Positions 27,499-37,250 of a stretch of 64,000 bases of DNA are shown here, piece by piece. The DNA comes from Bacteroidota bacterium (GTDB lineage: Bacteria; Bacteroidota; Bacteroidia; M30B66): NCBI GenBank assembly GCA_027490225.1, contig JAIXYK010000035.1, positions 1 through 64,000 on the forward strand, given 5' to 3'. Position 1 is the first letter of the stretch. Each line of letters opens with the position of its first letter. The notes under the pieces are model-generated. The model was not told the DNA's origin. It was given only the letters and a program-made list of their open reading frames with translations, and did not search any database. The position numbers and the translations under genes were made by a program.

Positions 27499-28995
27499 AT
27501 GCCCGAAAATCCAGTTCATTATTTCAAAACTGAGGAACAATTACCAACCTCAATAGATGTAGCAATTATTGGAGCAGGATTGGGAAGTCTTTCTGCAGCT
27601 GCAATTTTGGCAAAAAAAGGATTAAACGTTGCAATACTGGAACAAAATTATTTGCCTGGAGGCTGCACGAGTTCCTACTTAAGAAAAGGATATATTTTTG
27701 AAACGGGTGCTACAACTTTGGTTGGGTTAGATGAAGGAATGCCGCTAAAGGCTGTAATGGACATAGCTGATATTCAATTTAAGGCCGAAAAGTTAAAAAT
27801 TCCCATGCTGGTGCATTTGAAAAATGGCCAAATTATAACTCGTTACCAAGATAGGAATCAATGGATTGCTGAAGCAGAAAGGGTTTTCGGCAGTTCTGGA
27901 CAAAAGGAATTCTGGGAACAATGTTTTCAATTGAGCGATTTTGTTTGGAACACATCTGTTAAACAAAAGAAATTCCCACCACAAAACTTTAGCGATTTGC
28001 TTTACTGCGCGTATAAAAGCAGTCCAAGCGATTTACTAAATGCCCGTTTCGCGTTTAAAAGCACATTTCACCTTTTAAAGAATCATGGGTTACATGAGAA
28101 TCCGCAATTCGTAGATTTTGTGAATGAGCAATTAAAAATAACCGCACAAAACAACGTTTATGAGGTAAATGCATTGTTTGGGGCAACCGCATTGTGCTAC
28201 ACCAATTACGGCAATTATTATGTTCATGGTGGTTTAATACAACTCGTGAAGGCATTTACAGATAACATAGCAATAAATGGTGGAAAGCTATTTTTAAAAA
28301 CAACTGTAAATCAGATAGATAAAACACGCAATTCTTGGAAATTAACTACAAATAAAGGTGACATTATTGCTAAAAATATCATCAGTGGGATTCCCGTTAA
28401 CAATCTTGCAAGACTAATTGATGAGGCACTTTTGCCAGCTTTTCTTCAAAAGAAAACAATGCCAGTAAACAAGTTAAACGGAGCCGTGCAGCTTGGCATA
28501 GCCTTTAAAAGTTCCGATGTAAATGAGGTTTTGCATCACCAGATTCATCACGATTTGGCATTGGGATTTAAGGGTTCAAACAGCATATTTATTAGTTACG
28601 CCTCGGCTAAAGATAACAAACGTGCCGAAGAGGGAATAACTGTAGCATCGGTGAGCACGCATGTTTCAGACTTAGAGAATTCTATGATTGACAAAGAATT
28701 ATTCAAGGAAAAAGTAATTGAAAAGCTACAGTCTGTTGGGTTATTAAAAAAAGAAGACATTGCTTATACACATGTGTCAGACCCTCACGATTGGCAAGAT
28801 TGGACTTTAAGAGAAGCTGGTTTTGTTGGAGGCTATCCTCAATTTAAATCTGTTTTGCCGTGGCAAATGATTCCAGCAAGGATTAGCAAATCACTATACG
28901 CTTGTGGAGATAGCATTTACCCAGGACAAGGTATTCCAGGAGTGGCGCTCAGTGGAATGCTTGCTGCAGAAAGATTGTTGAGCGACTTTAATTAG
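27499..28995 (+). CDS. CrtI/CrtISO-like FAD-dependent oxidoreductase
   Basis: 498 residues. FAD-binding Rossmann motif VAIIGAGLGSLSAAAIL near residue 22, followed by LEQNYLPGGCTSSY, and the C-terminal phytoene-desaturase signature LYACGDSIYPGQGIPGVALSGM. This family covers carotenoid desaturases, carotene isomerases and retinol saturases; the substrate cannot be read from the sequence. It is transcribed divergently from the pterin/photolyase operon across a 112-bp gap, so shared light or oxidative regulation is plausible but unproven. No crtB or other carotenoid gene is nearby. Confidence 0.85.
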   Translation: MPENPVHYFKTEEQLPTSIDVAIIGAGLGSLSAAAILAKKGLNVAILEQNYLPGGCTSSYLRKGYIFETGATTLVGLDEGMPLKAVMDIADIQFKAEKLKIPMLVHLKNGQIITRYQDRNQWIAEAERVFGSSGQKEFWEQCFQLSDFVWNTSVKQKKFPPQNFSDLLYCAYKSSPSDLLNARFAFKSTFHLLKNHGLHENPQFVDFVNEQLKITAQNNVYEVNALFGATALCYTNYGNYYVHGGLIQLVKAFTDNIAINGGKLFLKTTVNQIDKTRNSWKLTTNKGDIIAKNIISGIPVNNLARLIDEALLPAFLQKKTMPVNKLNGAVQLGIAFKSSDVNEVLHHQIHHDLALGFKGSNSIFISYASAKDNKRAEEGITVASVSTHVSDLENSMIDKELFKEKVIEKLQSVGLLKKEDIAYTHVSDPHDWQDWTLREAGFVGGYPQFKSVLPWQMIPARISKSLYACGDSIYPGQGIPGVALSGMLAAERLLSDFN

Positions 28996-29038
28996 TCTTG
29001 CATCTTATTTGAATATTTCAACCAATCCTCAATTTTCA

Positions 29039-29069
29039 TTTGTGTGTTATGTTCTGAAGCCTATATTTG
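29039..29069 (+). promoter_or_regulatory. Consensus Bacteroidetes promoter
   Basis: TTTG (29039-29042), 19 nt, TATATTTG (29062-29069). It lies downstream of an upstream in-frame start at 29009, which fixes the true start of the following gene at 29087 with a leader of about 12 nt. Confidence 0.8.
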
Positions 29070-29086
29070 CAAGAAATCACAACAAC

Positions 29087-29599
29087 ATGAAAATAAAACT
29101 AATTGCCATTGGTTTTCTTATTTCTTGTGGCACTTTATGGTCTCAAACCCAATTGTCTCCCCAAGTATTTGCAAGCCAAGGAAACAATTTTAAAAATGGT
29201 CAGTTTGAAATCTCCTATACCATTGGAGAGCTCGCCGCTGTAAGTACTTTATCGGTTTCATCTTTAACATTAACACAAGGGTTTCATCAAACTGATAAGT
29301 TTACTGTAGCATTTTTAGAAGATTTTAATAGTGTTTGGGAAGCATCACTTTTCCCAAATCCTGTAAACGATCAGCTAAATTTAACTATTGAAACTTCTGC
29401 TTTTGCGGAATTAGAAGCTAGAATATTTGATGCTTCTGGCAGAATTGTGGCAACTTATTCAAATCTAAAGTGCTTACCAGGAAGCATTCAATTTCCAATT
29501 TCAACAAATAGATTTGCTGCAGGTGCATATTTGATGCGCATCAGTTCCAAAACTGGCAGTTTCCAAAAAACACTGAGATTTAATAAACTTCATTCTTAA
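29087..29599 (+). CDS. Small secreted protein with T9SS sorting domain
   Basis: 170 residues from the ATG at 29087 (MKIKLIAIGFLISC; signal peptide ends WSQ). The short mature part reads QLSPQVFASQGNNFKN, then FEISYTIGELAAVST and LTQGFHQTD, a pattern common in small Bacteroidota T9SS proteins; the C-terminal domain is FPNPVNDQLNLTIE to FAAGAYLMRIS. No enzymatic domain is visible. It is followed after 26 bp by the collagen-like gene and probably shares its transcript. Confidence 0.8.
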   Translation: MKIKLIAIGFLISCGTLWSQTQLSPQVFASQGNNFKNGQFEISYTIGELAAVSTLSVSSLTLTQGFHQTDKFTVAFLEDFNSVWEASLFPNPVNDQLNLTIETSAFAELEARIFDASGRIVATYSNLKCLPGSIQFPISTNRFAAGAYLMRISSKTGSFQKTLRFNKLHS

Positions 29600-29625
29600 T
29601 AAACCATCCTTTTTAAAACTTAAAT

Positions 29626-31947
29626 ATGAAATCAACTTTACGAAAAATAGCGCTTTGCGGTCTGATTGCAATTGCTGCTGGAATCAACCAAACATCCGCT
29701 CAAAATGTACCGGATGGTATAAATTATCAGGCTATCGCTAGAAATGCAGCAGGCGGAGTATTTGTAAATCAGGCTGTTGGTGTAAAAATAACAGTATTGG
29801 CTGGTGGAGCTAATGGTGTTGCTCAATACACAGAAACTCATACTGCAACTACCAATGGATTTGGTTTATTTTCTCTAAAAATTGGAGGAGGAACCCCTGT
29901 TGCTGGAACTTTTAATGATATTACATGGAACACCACCAACCAGTTTGTAAAAATTGAGATAGACCCAACAGGTGGAACGAATTATACAAATATTGGAACA
30001 AGTGAATTACTATCGGTTCCATTTGCATTATATGCAGAAACAGCAGGTAATGGCGGAGCACAAGGTCCTCAAGGACCTGCTGGACCTGCAGGAGCAGCTG
30101 GACCTCAAGGACCCGCTGGTAATGATGGAGCTCCCGGTCCTCAAGGACCTGCTGGTGCAACTGGACCTGCTGGACCAGCTGGTCCCCAAGGAACACAAGG
30201 CTTACAAGGCCCTGCTGGACCAGGTGGAGGTTTAAACTGCTGGGATACAGATGGCGATGGTGTAACTGACCCAAATGAAGATGTGAATAATGACGGTTTC
30301 TTTAATGCATTAGATTGCAGAGGAGCACAAGGTGTTGCTGGTGTTGCAGGACCTCAAGGCGCAACAGGACCACAAGGACCTGCCGGACCTGCCGGTGCTC
30401 AAGGTGCTCAAGGTGTTTCTGGACCAGCAGGACCTGCGGGAGCTGCTGGTGCGGCCGGAGCAGCAGGACCTGCTGGGCCTGCGGGAGCTCAAGGAGTTGC
30501 TGGACCAACAGGAGCTACAGGACCTGCTGGACCGGCAGGGCCAACAGGATTAACTGGACCAGCAGGTGCCACAGGACTTACTGGCCCTGCAGGCGCAACT
30601 GGAGCTACCGGACCTGCAGGGCCTGCGGGACCAGTTGGTCCTACTGGAGCTACAGGACCTCAAGGGCCTGCCGGCTCTGGAGGAGGTAGTTTAGACGCTT
30701 CTTATGATTTTGGAGGAGCTGGTTTAGGAAGAACTATTACTGCCGATGCTGGACCAGTTACGATTAATGCAAGTGGAACTGCCTTAACTGGTATTGGCTT
30801 GTTAATTAATGAGTCAGGAACAAATACTGCAGGACTTGGAGTTTTGTTAACAGGAACTGGTAATGCAGTGCAAGCAGCAAGCAGCAATGCAGCAAATACA
30901 ACTGCTGCAATTCAAGGAACAACAAATAGCAGCACATTAAATAACTCGGCAATATTTGGTCAATCTACAGGACAAGCAAGAGGTGTTACTGCAGAAATTA
31001 CCTCAACAGCAACTTCTGATGTAGCTGTGAGAGGAAATAATTTAAGAACTAATGGGGGAATTGGAGTAGAAGGAATTGGAATTAATGGTGTTTCTGGTAT
31101 TGCTAATAATAATGCAGGTTTTGGTGTAATTGGTGTAAATAATTCAACACCTTTAATTACAGCTGCTTTTGATCAAGTTTCTATCGGGGTTTTAGGTTCT
31201 TCGGTTGGAATCGGAGTGTATGGAGAAACAAATAATGGTCAACTAGTTGGTGTGTATGGGGTAAATCTTAGCACAGGAACAACAACAAATAACACAGGAG
31301 TTTTTGGAGAGTCTAATAACGGTTCTGGTGTTACTGGTTTTTCAGCATCTGGTATTGGGGTAGTTGGTGAAACAGGTGATAATACCTTAGGCTACGGAGT
31401 ATATTCTTTTGGAGATATTGGAACTTCAGATAATATATTTGCTAATGGAGACATTAATGCAGGTGGAGATCTTGCAGCTGGAGGGGTTAAGACCTTTAAA
31501 ATTGACCACCCTGCAGACCCTGAAAATAAATTTTTAAAGCATTTTTCTATAGAATCAGATGAGGTTTTAAATCTTTATAGAGGTACAATTAAATTAGACG
31601 ATAAAGGGGAAGCAATTATAACTTTACCTTCTTATTTTCATCTTGTTAATAAAGACTTCAGTTATCAATTAACAAGTATAGGAGTTGCTTCACCAAATCT
31701 ATTTGTAAGTAAAGAAATATCTGAAGGGAAATTTTCAATTGCGGGTGGTAAACCAGGGCAAAAAGTAAGCTGGACAGTTTACGCAGATAGAAATGACCCT
31801 TATGTTCAGCAACATCCAGAAAGTACAATTGTAGAAGGAGATAAGACTGAAGCTGAAAAAGGAAAATATATCCAACCAACTATATATGGTAAGCCTGATA
31901 GTAAAAAAATGAATGCTACGCCTTCTATGAAGAAAACAGCAAGATAA
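29626..31947 (+). CDS. Secreted collagen-like protein
   Basis: 773 residues. Signal peptide (ends TSAQ); an N-terminal beta domain (28-140: [14 protein letters not shown], common in Bacteroidota collagen-like proteins); Gly-X-Y block 1 (about 145-202); a 28-residue insert with [18 protein letters not shown] resembling a calcium-binding thrombospondin type 3 repeat, flanked by Cys; Gly-X-Y block 2 (about 232-354); a Gly/Asn-rich beta-repeat region ([18 protein letters not shown]); and a conserved C-terminal domain ([14 protein letters not shown] to [13 protein letters not shown]) found on many repetitive surface proteins. No T9SS domain was seen. Probably a trimeric fibrous surface protein. 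Confidence 0.85.
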   Translation: MKSTLRKIALCGLIAIAAGINQTSAQNVPDGINYQAIARNAAGGVFVNQAVGVKITVLAGGANGVAQYTETHTATTNGFGLFSLKIGGGTPVAGTFNDITWNTTNQFVKIEIDPTGGTNYTNIGTSELLSVPFALYAETAGNGGAQGPQGPAGPAGAAGPQGPAGNDGAPGPQGPAGATGPAGPAGPQGTQGLQGPAGPGGGLNCWDTDGDGVTDPNEDVNNDGFFNALDCRGAQGVAGVAGPQGATGPQGPAGPAGAQGAQGVSGPAGPAGAAGAAGAAGPAGPAGAQGVAGPTGATGPAGPAGPTGLTGPAGATGLTGPAGATGATGPAGPAGPVGPTGATGPQGPAGSGGGSLDASYDFGGAGLGRTITADAGPVTINASGTALTGIGLLINESGTNTAGLGVLLTGTGNAVQAASSNAANTTAAIQGTTNSSTLNNSAIFGQSTGQARGVTAEITSTATSDVAVRGNNLRTNGGIGVEGIGINGVSGIANNNAGFGVIGVNNSTPLITAAFDQVSIGVLGSSVGIGVYGETNNGQLVGVYGVNLSTGTTTNNTGVFGESNNGSGVTGFSASGIGVVGETGDNTLGYGVYSFGDIGTSDNIFANGDINAGGDLAAGGVKTFKIDHPADPENKFLKHFSIESDEVLNLYRGTIKLDDKGEAIITLPSYFHLVNKDFSYQLTSIGVASPNLFVSKEISEGKFSIAGGKPGQKVSWTVYADRNDPYVQQHPESTIVEGDKTEAEKGKYIQPTIYGKPDSKKMNATPSMKKTAR
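30058..30690 (+). repeat. Collagen-type Gly-X-Y coding repeats, two blocks
   Basis: Period-9 DNA repeats encoding [10 protein letters not shown] and [10 protein letters not shown]-type triplets at about 30058-30228 and 30322-30690, separated by the Cys-flanked aspartate-rich segment (30235-30315). Low-complexity DNA of this type is prone to length change between strains. Confidence 0.85.
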
Positions 31948-31963
31948 AATACCAATAAAAAAG

Positions 31964-31998
31964 AAAAGCCCCGTAACATCACTTTACGGGGCTTTTTT
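31964..31998. terminator. Bidirectional terminator between convergent genes
   Basis: A 13-bp perfect stem, AAAAGCCCCGTAA (31964-31976) with 31984-31996, and a 7-nt loop, with A- and T-runs on both sides. It serves the collagen-like gene (plus) and the TPR lipoprotein gene (minus). Confidence 0.9.
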
Positions 31999-32000
31999 AT

Positions 32001-32975
32001 TTACATCTCTTTATACTTTTTAATATCTTTTCTAAGTAAAAATGCCTTTTTAAAATCTTCTTTAAACAGTTCAATGCTTCTTAAAGCTTTATAACAGCTG
32101 GCCCTTCCTTCATATGAATTGGGATCGTTTTGAGTAATCTCAATGGCTTTACTGTATTCAATAATCGCCCTTTTATAATTTTTTAATCTATAAAAATAAT
32201 CAGCTCTTCCTAAATAATAATAGGAGTTTTTCGGCTCTAAAATAATTGCATAATCAATTGCTTTTATTCCATTGGGGCCATCGAATTTGTTCAAATACAC
32301 CAAGCCCATCCTATACCAGGCGTCTGCAAAGTCAGGCTTTATTGAAATTGCTCTTCCGTAATCACTAATTGCCTGGTTAAAATCTAAATACTTTAACAAT
32401 AATTGAGGTGCTGCCTCATTTTTATTGTAAAATGTAGAACGCATGATCGCCCTGTAGTACCAAGCAAGATAGTTACTTGAATCTACAGCAATTGCATTAG
32501 TGAAATCTGAAATACTACTATCAAACTTATCATTAAAATAATTGATTTTCCCTTTTTCAATCCAAGCTTCAGAAACGAATTTATTTTTTGTTAATAAAAC
32601 ATTATCAAAAGCTTTTCTGGCATTTACAGTGTCTTCTATAGAAACATAGTATTTGCCAAGTTCTAATTTTGCTTCTGTATTATCCTTGTTCAGATCAATT
32701 GCTAACTTTAGGTCTTTAAATGCTTTTGCCGGCTTTAGAATTTTTAAATAGCATTTTGATCTAAGCACTAAGGCTGAATCGGTAGTTCCTTGTGATTCAA
32801 TCAATGTATTTAGCTCAATTATGGCTCCTATATAATCATTGTCAAGAAATTCCTTTTGTGCATTCTGGTAATGATTTGTCTTTTTTATGCAGCCTGCTTG
32901 AAAGAAAGAGAAAGATAAAAGTAAAATCCATACACCAACACTAGCTTTACATCTAAAGCAAACAATACTATTCAT
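32001..32975 (-). CDS. TPR-repeat lipoprotein
   Basis: 324 residues. The N-terminus is a lipoprotein signal ending FFQAGC (Cys 29). At least six TPR units follow, for example AISDYGRAISIKPDFADAWY, KAIDYAIILEPKNSYYYLGR and RAIIEYSKAIEITQNDPNSY. Its start overlaps the HTTM gene by 8 nt, so the two products are probably made together. Role unknown; TPR lipoproteins usually act as scaffolds. Confidence 0.85.
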   Translation of the reverse strand: MNSIVCFRCKASVGVWILLLSFSFFQAGCIKKTNHYQNAQKEFLDNDYIGAIIELNTLIESQGTTDSALVLRSKCYLKILKPAKAFKDLKLAIDLNKDNTEAKLELGKYYVSIEDTVNARKAFDNVLLTKNKFVSEAWIEKGKINYFNDKFDSSISDFTNAIAVDSSNYLAWYYRAIMRSTFYNKNEAAPQLLLKYLDFNQAISDYGRAISIKPDFADAWYRMGLVYLNKFDGPNGIKAIDYAIILEPKNSYYYLGRADYFYRLKNYKRAIIEYSKAIEITQNDPNSYEGRASCYKALRSIELFKEDFKKAFLLRKDIKKYKEM

Positions 32976-34341
32976 ATTGTTTCTTCTTTGGAAACTCTTC
33001 TATTTGTAACTCTAGATTCTTTCGAGGGTCAAGTAATACTATAGAACGCGCTCCATTTTTAGAAAGTGATGCAAAAACCTTGATTTGCTTTCCTTGCATT
33101 TTGTACTCATTATTGACAAACTCCACAAACTGCATAATTAAATTAGGGTCAGAAAGCATTCTTTGCTTTTGTTGTGTAGTTAGATAATCGTTCAGATTTA
33201 ATTTTTGCATAGTTTTCCCATCATTCAAAAAATACCATGCAGTTAAATTTCCTTCCTTATGGTTAATAAAAAGCTGCCATGAAAACTGAAATGCAGAAGT
33301 TGCCCACTTTTTACTACCCCATTTCAAAAATAAGGCAACCGGAAAAATTATTTGTGCTGCAAAGAAGATAGAAATCAAAATGGGGAATAGCTTCTTGTTT
33401 CTGTAGTTTATCATGATTCCTCCCCTTGCTTTAAAAATTTCGGTTTTGAATTGAAATATATCGTAGAGAAAATAAGAAACCCTTGATATCAAAAGATAAA
33501 TAAGCCTTTCATTCAAAAATATAACAGTTGAAAAAATTATTAAAAAAGGAAAATAACCGACAGGAAATAAAATAAACCCAAAAAGTTGAACAATTACCAC
33601 AATACCGAATGCTTTTGTTGAAGTTCTTTTATCCAAAAGAAACTGAGGCAATAAAAAATCATATAAAATCAAAACCCAAGAAATAATAATTGAGAGTGTT
33701 GAAAATATGCCAACTCCAATCTCAATGTCCCAGTATTGCAGCAACTCACCTATCCAAATATTAACTGGTGAGCCAGCAAAAAGCCATTCTGAATTTAATT
33801 TAGACATTCCTGCAAAATAAAAAACAGCAATGATTTGTAACTGAAAAGCCAAAATGCACCATTTAGGGACATAATCTGCTCTTAAGTTTGGTTTCCTAAT
33901 AATATCTATTGAAAACATGCGATGTGCCGGAGAAAACAACAACATAATTAAAAGCAGCAGCATGAAATAATAATAACTCAGGTAAGCCGCTTTATCAATC
34001 AAAACAATGTAAATCAACAATAAAACAAAGGTTAAAACTGACAATCTAAAGTGCCAACCTAAAGCAATCATTACAGAAGCAATACTTAAAAGAACAAAAA
34101 TCAAGTACATAACTACCGCTGGAAAAGGTTCAATCCACTTAAAATATCGGTATTGAAAAAAGAAATGTGGCTCAACATATTGATGATACACTTCTCCACT
34201 TAACAACATTCCCAAGGCCCAAATAAAAAGAGCCGCGCCAAAAGCCACTCTAAAAAGGATTAGCGGATTAATTGATACTGGTACAAATAACCTCTCAAAG
34301 CGTTCTCTCAAAGGTTTCTTTTTTGTTAGTTCTGTATCCAT
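32968..34341 (-). CDS. HTTM-domain integral membrane protein
   Basis: 457 residues with about nine to ten hydrophobic helices (residues ~20-340) and a soluble C-terminal ~110 residues. The N-terminal FRVAFGAALFIWALGM, FSPAHRMFSID and the invariant-looking FYFAGMSKLNSEWLFAG match the HTTM (horizontally transferred transmembrane) domain found in vitamin-K-dependent gamma-carboxylases and many bacterial homologues. Carboxylase activity in the bacterial members is undemonstrated as far as I know. Upstream, TTG-N20-TACATTTA is a weak promoter candidate. Paired by overlap with the TPR lipoprotein. Confidence 0.8.
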   Translation of the reverse strand: MDTELTKKKPLRERFERLFVPVSINPLILFRVAFGAALFIWALGMLLSGEVYHQYVEPHFFFQYRYFKWIEPFPAVVMYLIFVLLSIASVMIALGWHFRLSVLTFVLLLIYIVLIDKAAYLSYYYFMLLLLIMLLFSPAHRMFSIDIIRKPNLRADYVPKWCILAFQLQIIAVFYFAGMSKLNSEWLFAGSPVNIWIGELLQYWDIEIGVGIFSTLSIIISWVLILYDFLLPQFLLDKRTSTKAFGIVVIVQLFGFILFPVGYFPFLIIFSTVIFLNERLIYLLISRVSYFLYDIFQFKTEIFKARGGIMINYRNKKLFPILISIFFAAQIIFPVALFLKWGSKKWATSAFQFSWQLFINHKEGNLTAWYFLNDGKTMQKLNLNDYLTTQQKQRMLSDPNLIMQFVEFVNNEYKMQGKQIKVFASLSKNGARSIVLLDPRKNLELQIEEFPKKKQYE

Positions 34342-34443
34342 TATTTAAAATCGTGGATAAATGTACAATCTCTTCCTTTAAATCTCAACATAGTTTCTTC
34401 CACTTACACGATTGATTTCGTTTCTTTGTTCCAAATTTTATTT

Positions 34444-35148
34444 ATGCGCGCTAACCTTTTCGGAATCCTATTTTGTTTCCTTTTTATTTCTTTAAATGCA
34501 CAAACAAGACTTAACTTAGGTTTCACTGCTGGCCCCATTATTTCTTGGGGTTCTCCAGATTCAAAATTTCAAAATGATTTTTTTAAATCTGGGAAAGCTG
34601 GTTATAATGCAGGAATATCTCTTACTTTACAAGGCGGTGAGCACTTTTTTTCTCGCCTTTCAACACTTTATAGCACCCAAATTTTTGCAATAAGTCAAAC
34701 TTCAAATATTAATTATAAAATTGATAACCGCCTGCGCTTTCATCAATTTGAAATCCCATTGGTTGTTGGTTTTACTGGATATATTGGCTCATTAAAACAC
34801 AGAGAATATGTTGGAGCAGCAATGTCGTTTAACTTAAATACTTCACAAAAATTTACCCGGGGCGATAGTTTACCAGAAAGCGATTTTAGCTTAAAAACTG
34901 ATAAATTAAACAAGGCATTTCCCCTTTTAATGGCAGGCTTCGAGATTGGTTCTCAATTTAAAAATGATGCTGGGCTTTTCTTTGGAATTAATTTAAGATA
35001 CGGACTTAACTCCATTTATTCCGGAAGTCTTAATTCTAATAGGTTTGGTTACCAAAATCCAATGTATAATGGCACTTATATAGGAATTGAAGTAACTTAT
35101 TACTTACCTCGATTTTCATATTGGTTCAAAAGAGAGTTTATCTATTAA
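34444..35148 (+). CDS. PorT-like outer-membrane beta-barrel protein
   Basis: 234 residues from the ATG at 34444 (an in-frame start at 34426 adds six residues). Signal peptide ends SLNAQ. Alternating hydrophobic strands and a C-terminal GTYIGIEVTYYLPRF suit an 8-stranded OmpA/PorT-type barrel. A T9SS role like that of PorT is possible but not demonstrable here. Its stop overlaps the stop of the convergent EnvC-like gene within the palindrome TTAA (35145-35148), leaving no room for a terminator. Confidence 0.7.
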   Translation: MRANLFGILFCFLFISLNAQTRLNLGFTAGPIISWGSPDSKFQNDFFKSGKAGYNAGISLTLQGGEHFFSRLSTLYSTQIFAISQTSNINYKIDNRLRFHQFEIPLVVGFTGYIGSLKHREYVGAAMSFNLNTSQKFTRGDSLPESDFSLKTDKLNKAFPLLMAGFEIGSQFKNDAGLFFGINLRYGLNSIYSGSLNSNRFGYQNPMYNGTYIGIEVTYYLPRFSYWFKREFIY

Positions 35149-36425
35149 CGGGCAATCCATTCAGAAGGATTTAACTTCGTTCTGCCTTTCCAAATCTCTA
35201 AATGTGCTTCTGTTTTGCCATCTGTGCTTTCTCTTGCAGCCGTTCCTAATGCACTTCCCGCTTTTACCTGTTGCCCTTTAGAAACATTAACCGTTGCTAA
35301 ATTACTGTAAACGGTTAGGTATTCTCCATGCTTTACAATTACAGCCATATTGGCCCCGGGAATAGAAATTACCGCAGTAACCTCTCCATCATAAATAGAT
35401 TTTACTGTAGCATTTGAAGTAGTAGTGATATTAATTCCGTTATTATAAGTTGTAATATTTTTCAAAACTGGATGCGGATGCATTCCAAATGATTCTGTAA
35501 TAATTCCTTTATCAACAGGCCAAGGTAATCTTCCTTTATTCGATTCGAACTTACCAGATAAAAGTTTAGTTTCTGGTGTGACCTTTAACTCTGGAACAGA
35601 TGCTGGTTTGGGTTCAATAGTACCAGTTTTTGCAGGCTTTTCGACTACTGTTTTTTTCTCGGTTTTAGATTTCGACAATGCCAACAACCTTTCCTTTTCA
35701 ATCTCTCGCTCAATAATTCTTTGAATTTCCTTATCAAGTTTTTTTGAGGCTAAAACCTTCTTCTCCAAATCCTTTTTGAGCGTTTTTTCCTTCTTTTGTA
35801 ACTGGGTTAGTGTTTGTTCTTGTTCTATCTTTTCTTTACCAAGTTCTATTTTTTGAACAACCTCATTTCCCAAAAGGACTTTCTTTGTGCTTAAGTCTTG
35901 TTTAAGGATTGAACTTTTATTATTTAGCTCTACCTGCGACTCTCTTATTAATTCTGCCTGAGAGCGCCTGTAAACACCATAAGATTTCAAATAATACAAC
36001 CTCTTATATGCTTGCTGAAAGTCTTTTGAAGAAAAAATCAGCATGAGAGTTGACTGCTGGTTTTTATTCATGTAAGCAAGTTTTACCATTCTTGAGTAAC
36101 TCTGCTTTAACCTGTCTAAGTCTGATGTTAATTCCCCAATTTTGCGCTCGTTAGAATTAATTGTTGCATTTAAATTGTTCACCTCACTTTGCATCACACC
36201 GATTAATTTCTTGCGGTCATCAATTCTTTTGTTGAGGACTTTAAGTTGAGAAATGCTTAACTTTTTATTCTTTCTGGTTTCGTCAATTAACTGATTGGTT
36301 TCTGAAATTTCTCTCAGCAACTTCTTCTTCTTAAGCTCTAAATCGCTTTTGCTATTTTGGGAAGAGGCTATTAACGCCCCAAAACATGCAACTAATACAA
36401 ATGACCATTTAACGAATCGGCTCAT
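35145..36425 (-). CDS. EnvC-like murein hydrolase activator with degenerate LytM domain
   Basis: 426 residues. Signal peptide (ends IASSQ), a long coiled coil (about 25-260), a Pro/Lys-rich linker, then an M23/LytM domain (about 300-424: RLPWPVDKGIITESFGMHP). The LytM zinc ligands are lost: the HxGxD motif reads N328-N-G-I-N332, and the first His of HxH is replaced (EAHLEIW). Degenerate LytM plus coiled coil is the EnvC architecture, which activates amidases at division instead of cutting murein itself. Last gene of the envelope operon, overlapping the DUF4292 gene by 17 nt. Confidence 0.87.
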   Translation of the reverse strand: MSRFVKWSFVLVACFGALIASSQNSKSDLELKKKKLLREISETNQLIDETRKNKKLSISQLKVLNKRIDDRKKLIGVMQSEVNNLNATINSNERKIGELTSDLDRLKQSYSRMVKLAYMNKNQQSTLMLIFSSKDFQQAYKRLYYLKSYGVYRRSQAELIRESQVELNNKSSILKQDLSTKKVLLGNEVVQKIELGKEKIEQEQTLTQLQKKEKTLKKDLEKKVLASKKLDKEIQRIIEREIEKERLLALSKSKTEKKTVVEKPAKTGTIEPKPASVPELKVTPETKLLSGKFESNKGRLPWPVDKGIITESFGMHPHPVLKNITTYNNGINITTTSNATVKSIYDGEVTAVISIPGANMAVIVKHGEYLTVYSNLATVNVSKGQQVKAGSALGTAARESTDGKTEAHLEIWKGRTKLNPSEWIAR

Positions 36426-37248
36426 AACTAGGAGGAATACTAAATGGTAAATTTAATTCCTTATTAAAATTGATTTTTGAATAATCTAATTTAATCATTA
36501 CAGACTTTTCAGCATTTGCTTTTACTATAATTGATGTTGGCAATTTTTGACTTTCAATTTCTACAAAAGCATCATAGTTAACTCCAAAGCGCCTTTGGGG
36601 TCTATAATCCTGCAGATTCATAGAAGAAATTTTTTGTTGTTCCTTAGAATAAAAAAGCTCTTGGGTAAGAACTTGAGGAATATCAATATCTTCTTCCCTT
36701 TTAATTTGACGTTTTTTCAAAGAACTTAATATCAAATTCAAATTGTCCTTATCGCAATTGTATTTGTCTTTAGCATAATGTAGGTAAATATTTCCCAACA
36801 AAATTGATTGAATCATGTTGAAATTCAATTCAATCTGAAGTAAGCTGTTCAAATAGCGGTAATCTCCTTTAAAATAAGTTCCATTGATTCTATTGGTGAA
36901 CTTTAAAGAATCTCTCGTTATAAAAACTCGTGCAACTTCAATTCCCAATGCTGGTGAAATAGACATCCAAATAGCCGAATCTACTTTTACCCTGAGATTT
37001 GCAGTAAAAGAATTTCTTTGGTTATTGATATCTGATTCTGCACCTACTTTGGCCGAAAATGTGTTGAGTTTTAAATCTGATTCTTTAATTTTACTATAAA
37101 GACTATCTACATTACATGTTTTAAAATCTGTCTTTGCTTCCTCAATAGGCGCTGGCGCTTCTGTTTCTTTGGCAATTTTTTTAGACTTACAAGCAGAGGA
37201 AGCTAGCAACACCAATACGATACACTTTAAAAAAAATGATTGCTGCAT
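36409..37248 (-). CDS. DUF4292 lipoprotein
   Basis: 279 residues. Lipobox LLASSAC at the N-terminus. The middle, KLNTFSAKVGAESDINNQ, SFTANLRVKVDSAIWMSISPALGIEVARVFITRDS, is typical of DUF4292, a LolB/LolA-like beta fold (fold assignment from memory). Bacteroidota lack a standard LolB, so a lipoprotein-handling role is conceivable but speculative. Lies 2 bp after the TPR lipoprotein gene and overlaps the EnvC-like gene, a gene trio I recall as conserved in the phylum. Confidence 0.8.
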   Translation of the reverse strand: MQQSFFLKCIVLVLLASSACKSKKIAKETEAPAPIEEAKTDFKTCNVDSLYSKIKESDLKLNTFSAKVGAESDINNQRNSFTANLRVKVDSAIWMSISPALGIEVARVFITRDSLKFTNRINGTYFKGDYRYLNSLLQIELNFNMIQSILLGNIYLHYAKDKYNCDKDNLNLILSSLKKRQIKREEDIDIPQVLTQELFYSKEQQKISSMNLQDYRPQRRFGVNYDAFVEIESQKLPTSIIVKANAEKSVMIKLDYSKINFNKELNLPFSIPPSYEPIR

Positions 37249-37250
37249 CG

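Noticed and set aside
29009-29086. Longer N-terminus of the small T9SS protein
   Set aside because: The consensus promoter at 29039-29069 lies inside it, and a good signal peptide starts at 29087.
29921-30887. Leu/Gln-, Ser/Arg- or Val/Gln-rich frames over the collagen region
   Set aside because: Low-complexity shadows of period-9 Gly-X-Y DNA. The same periodicity first suggested a CRISPR or minisatellite, but there are no spacers.
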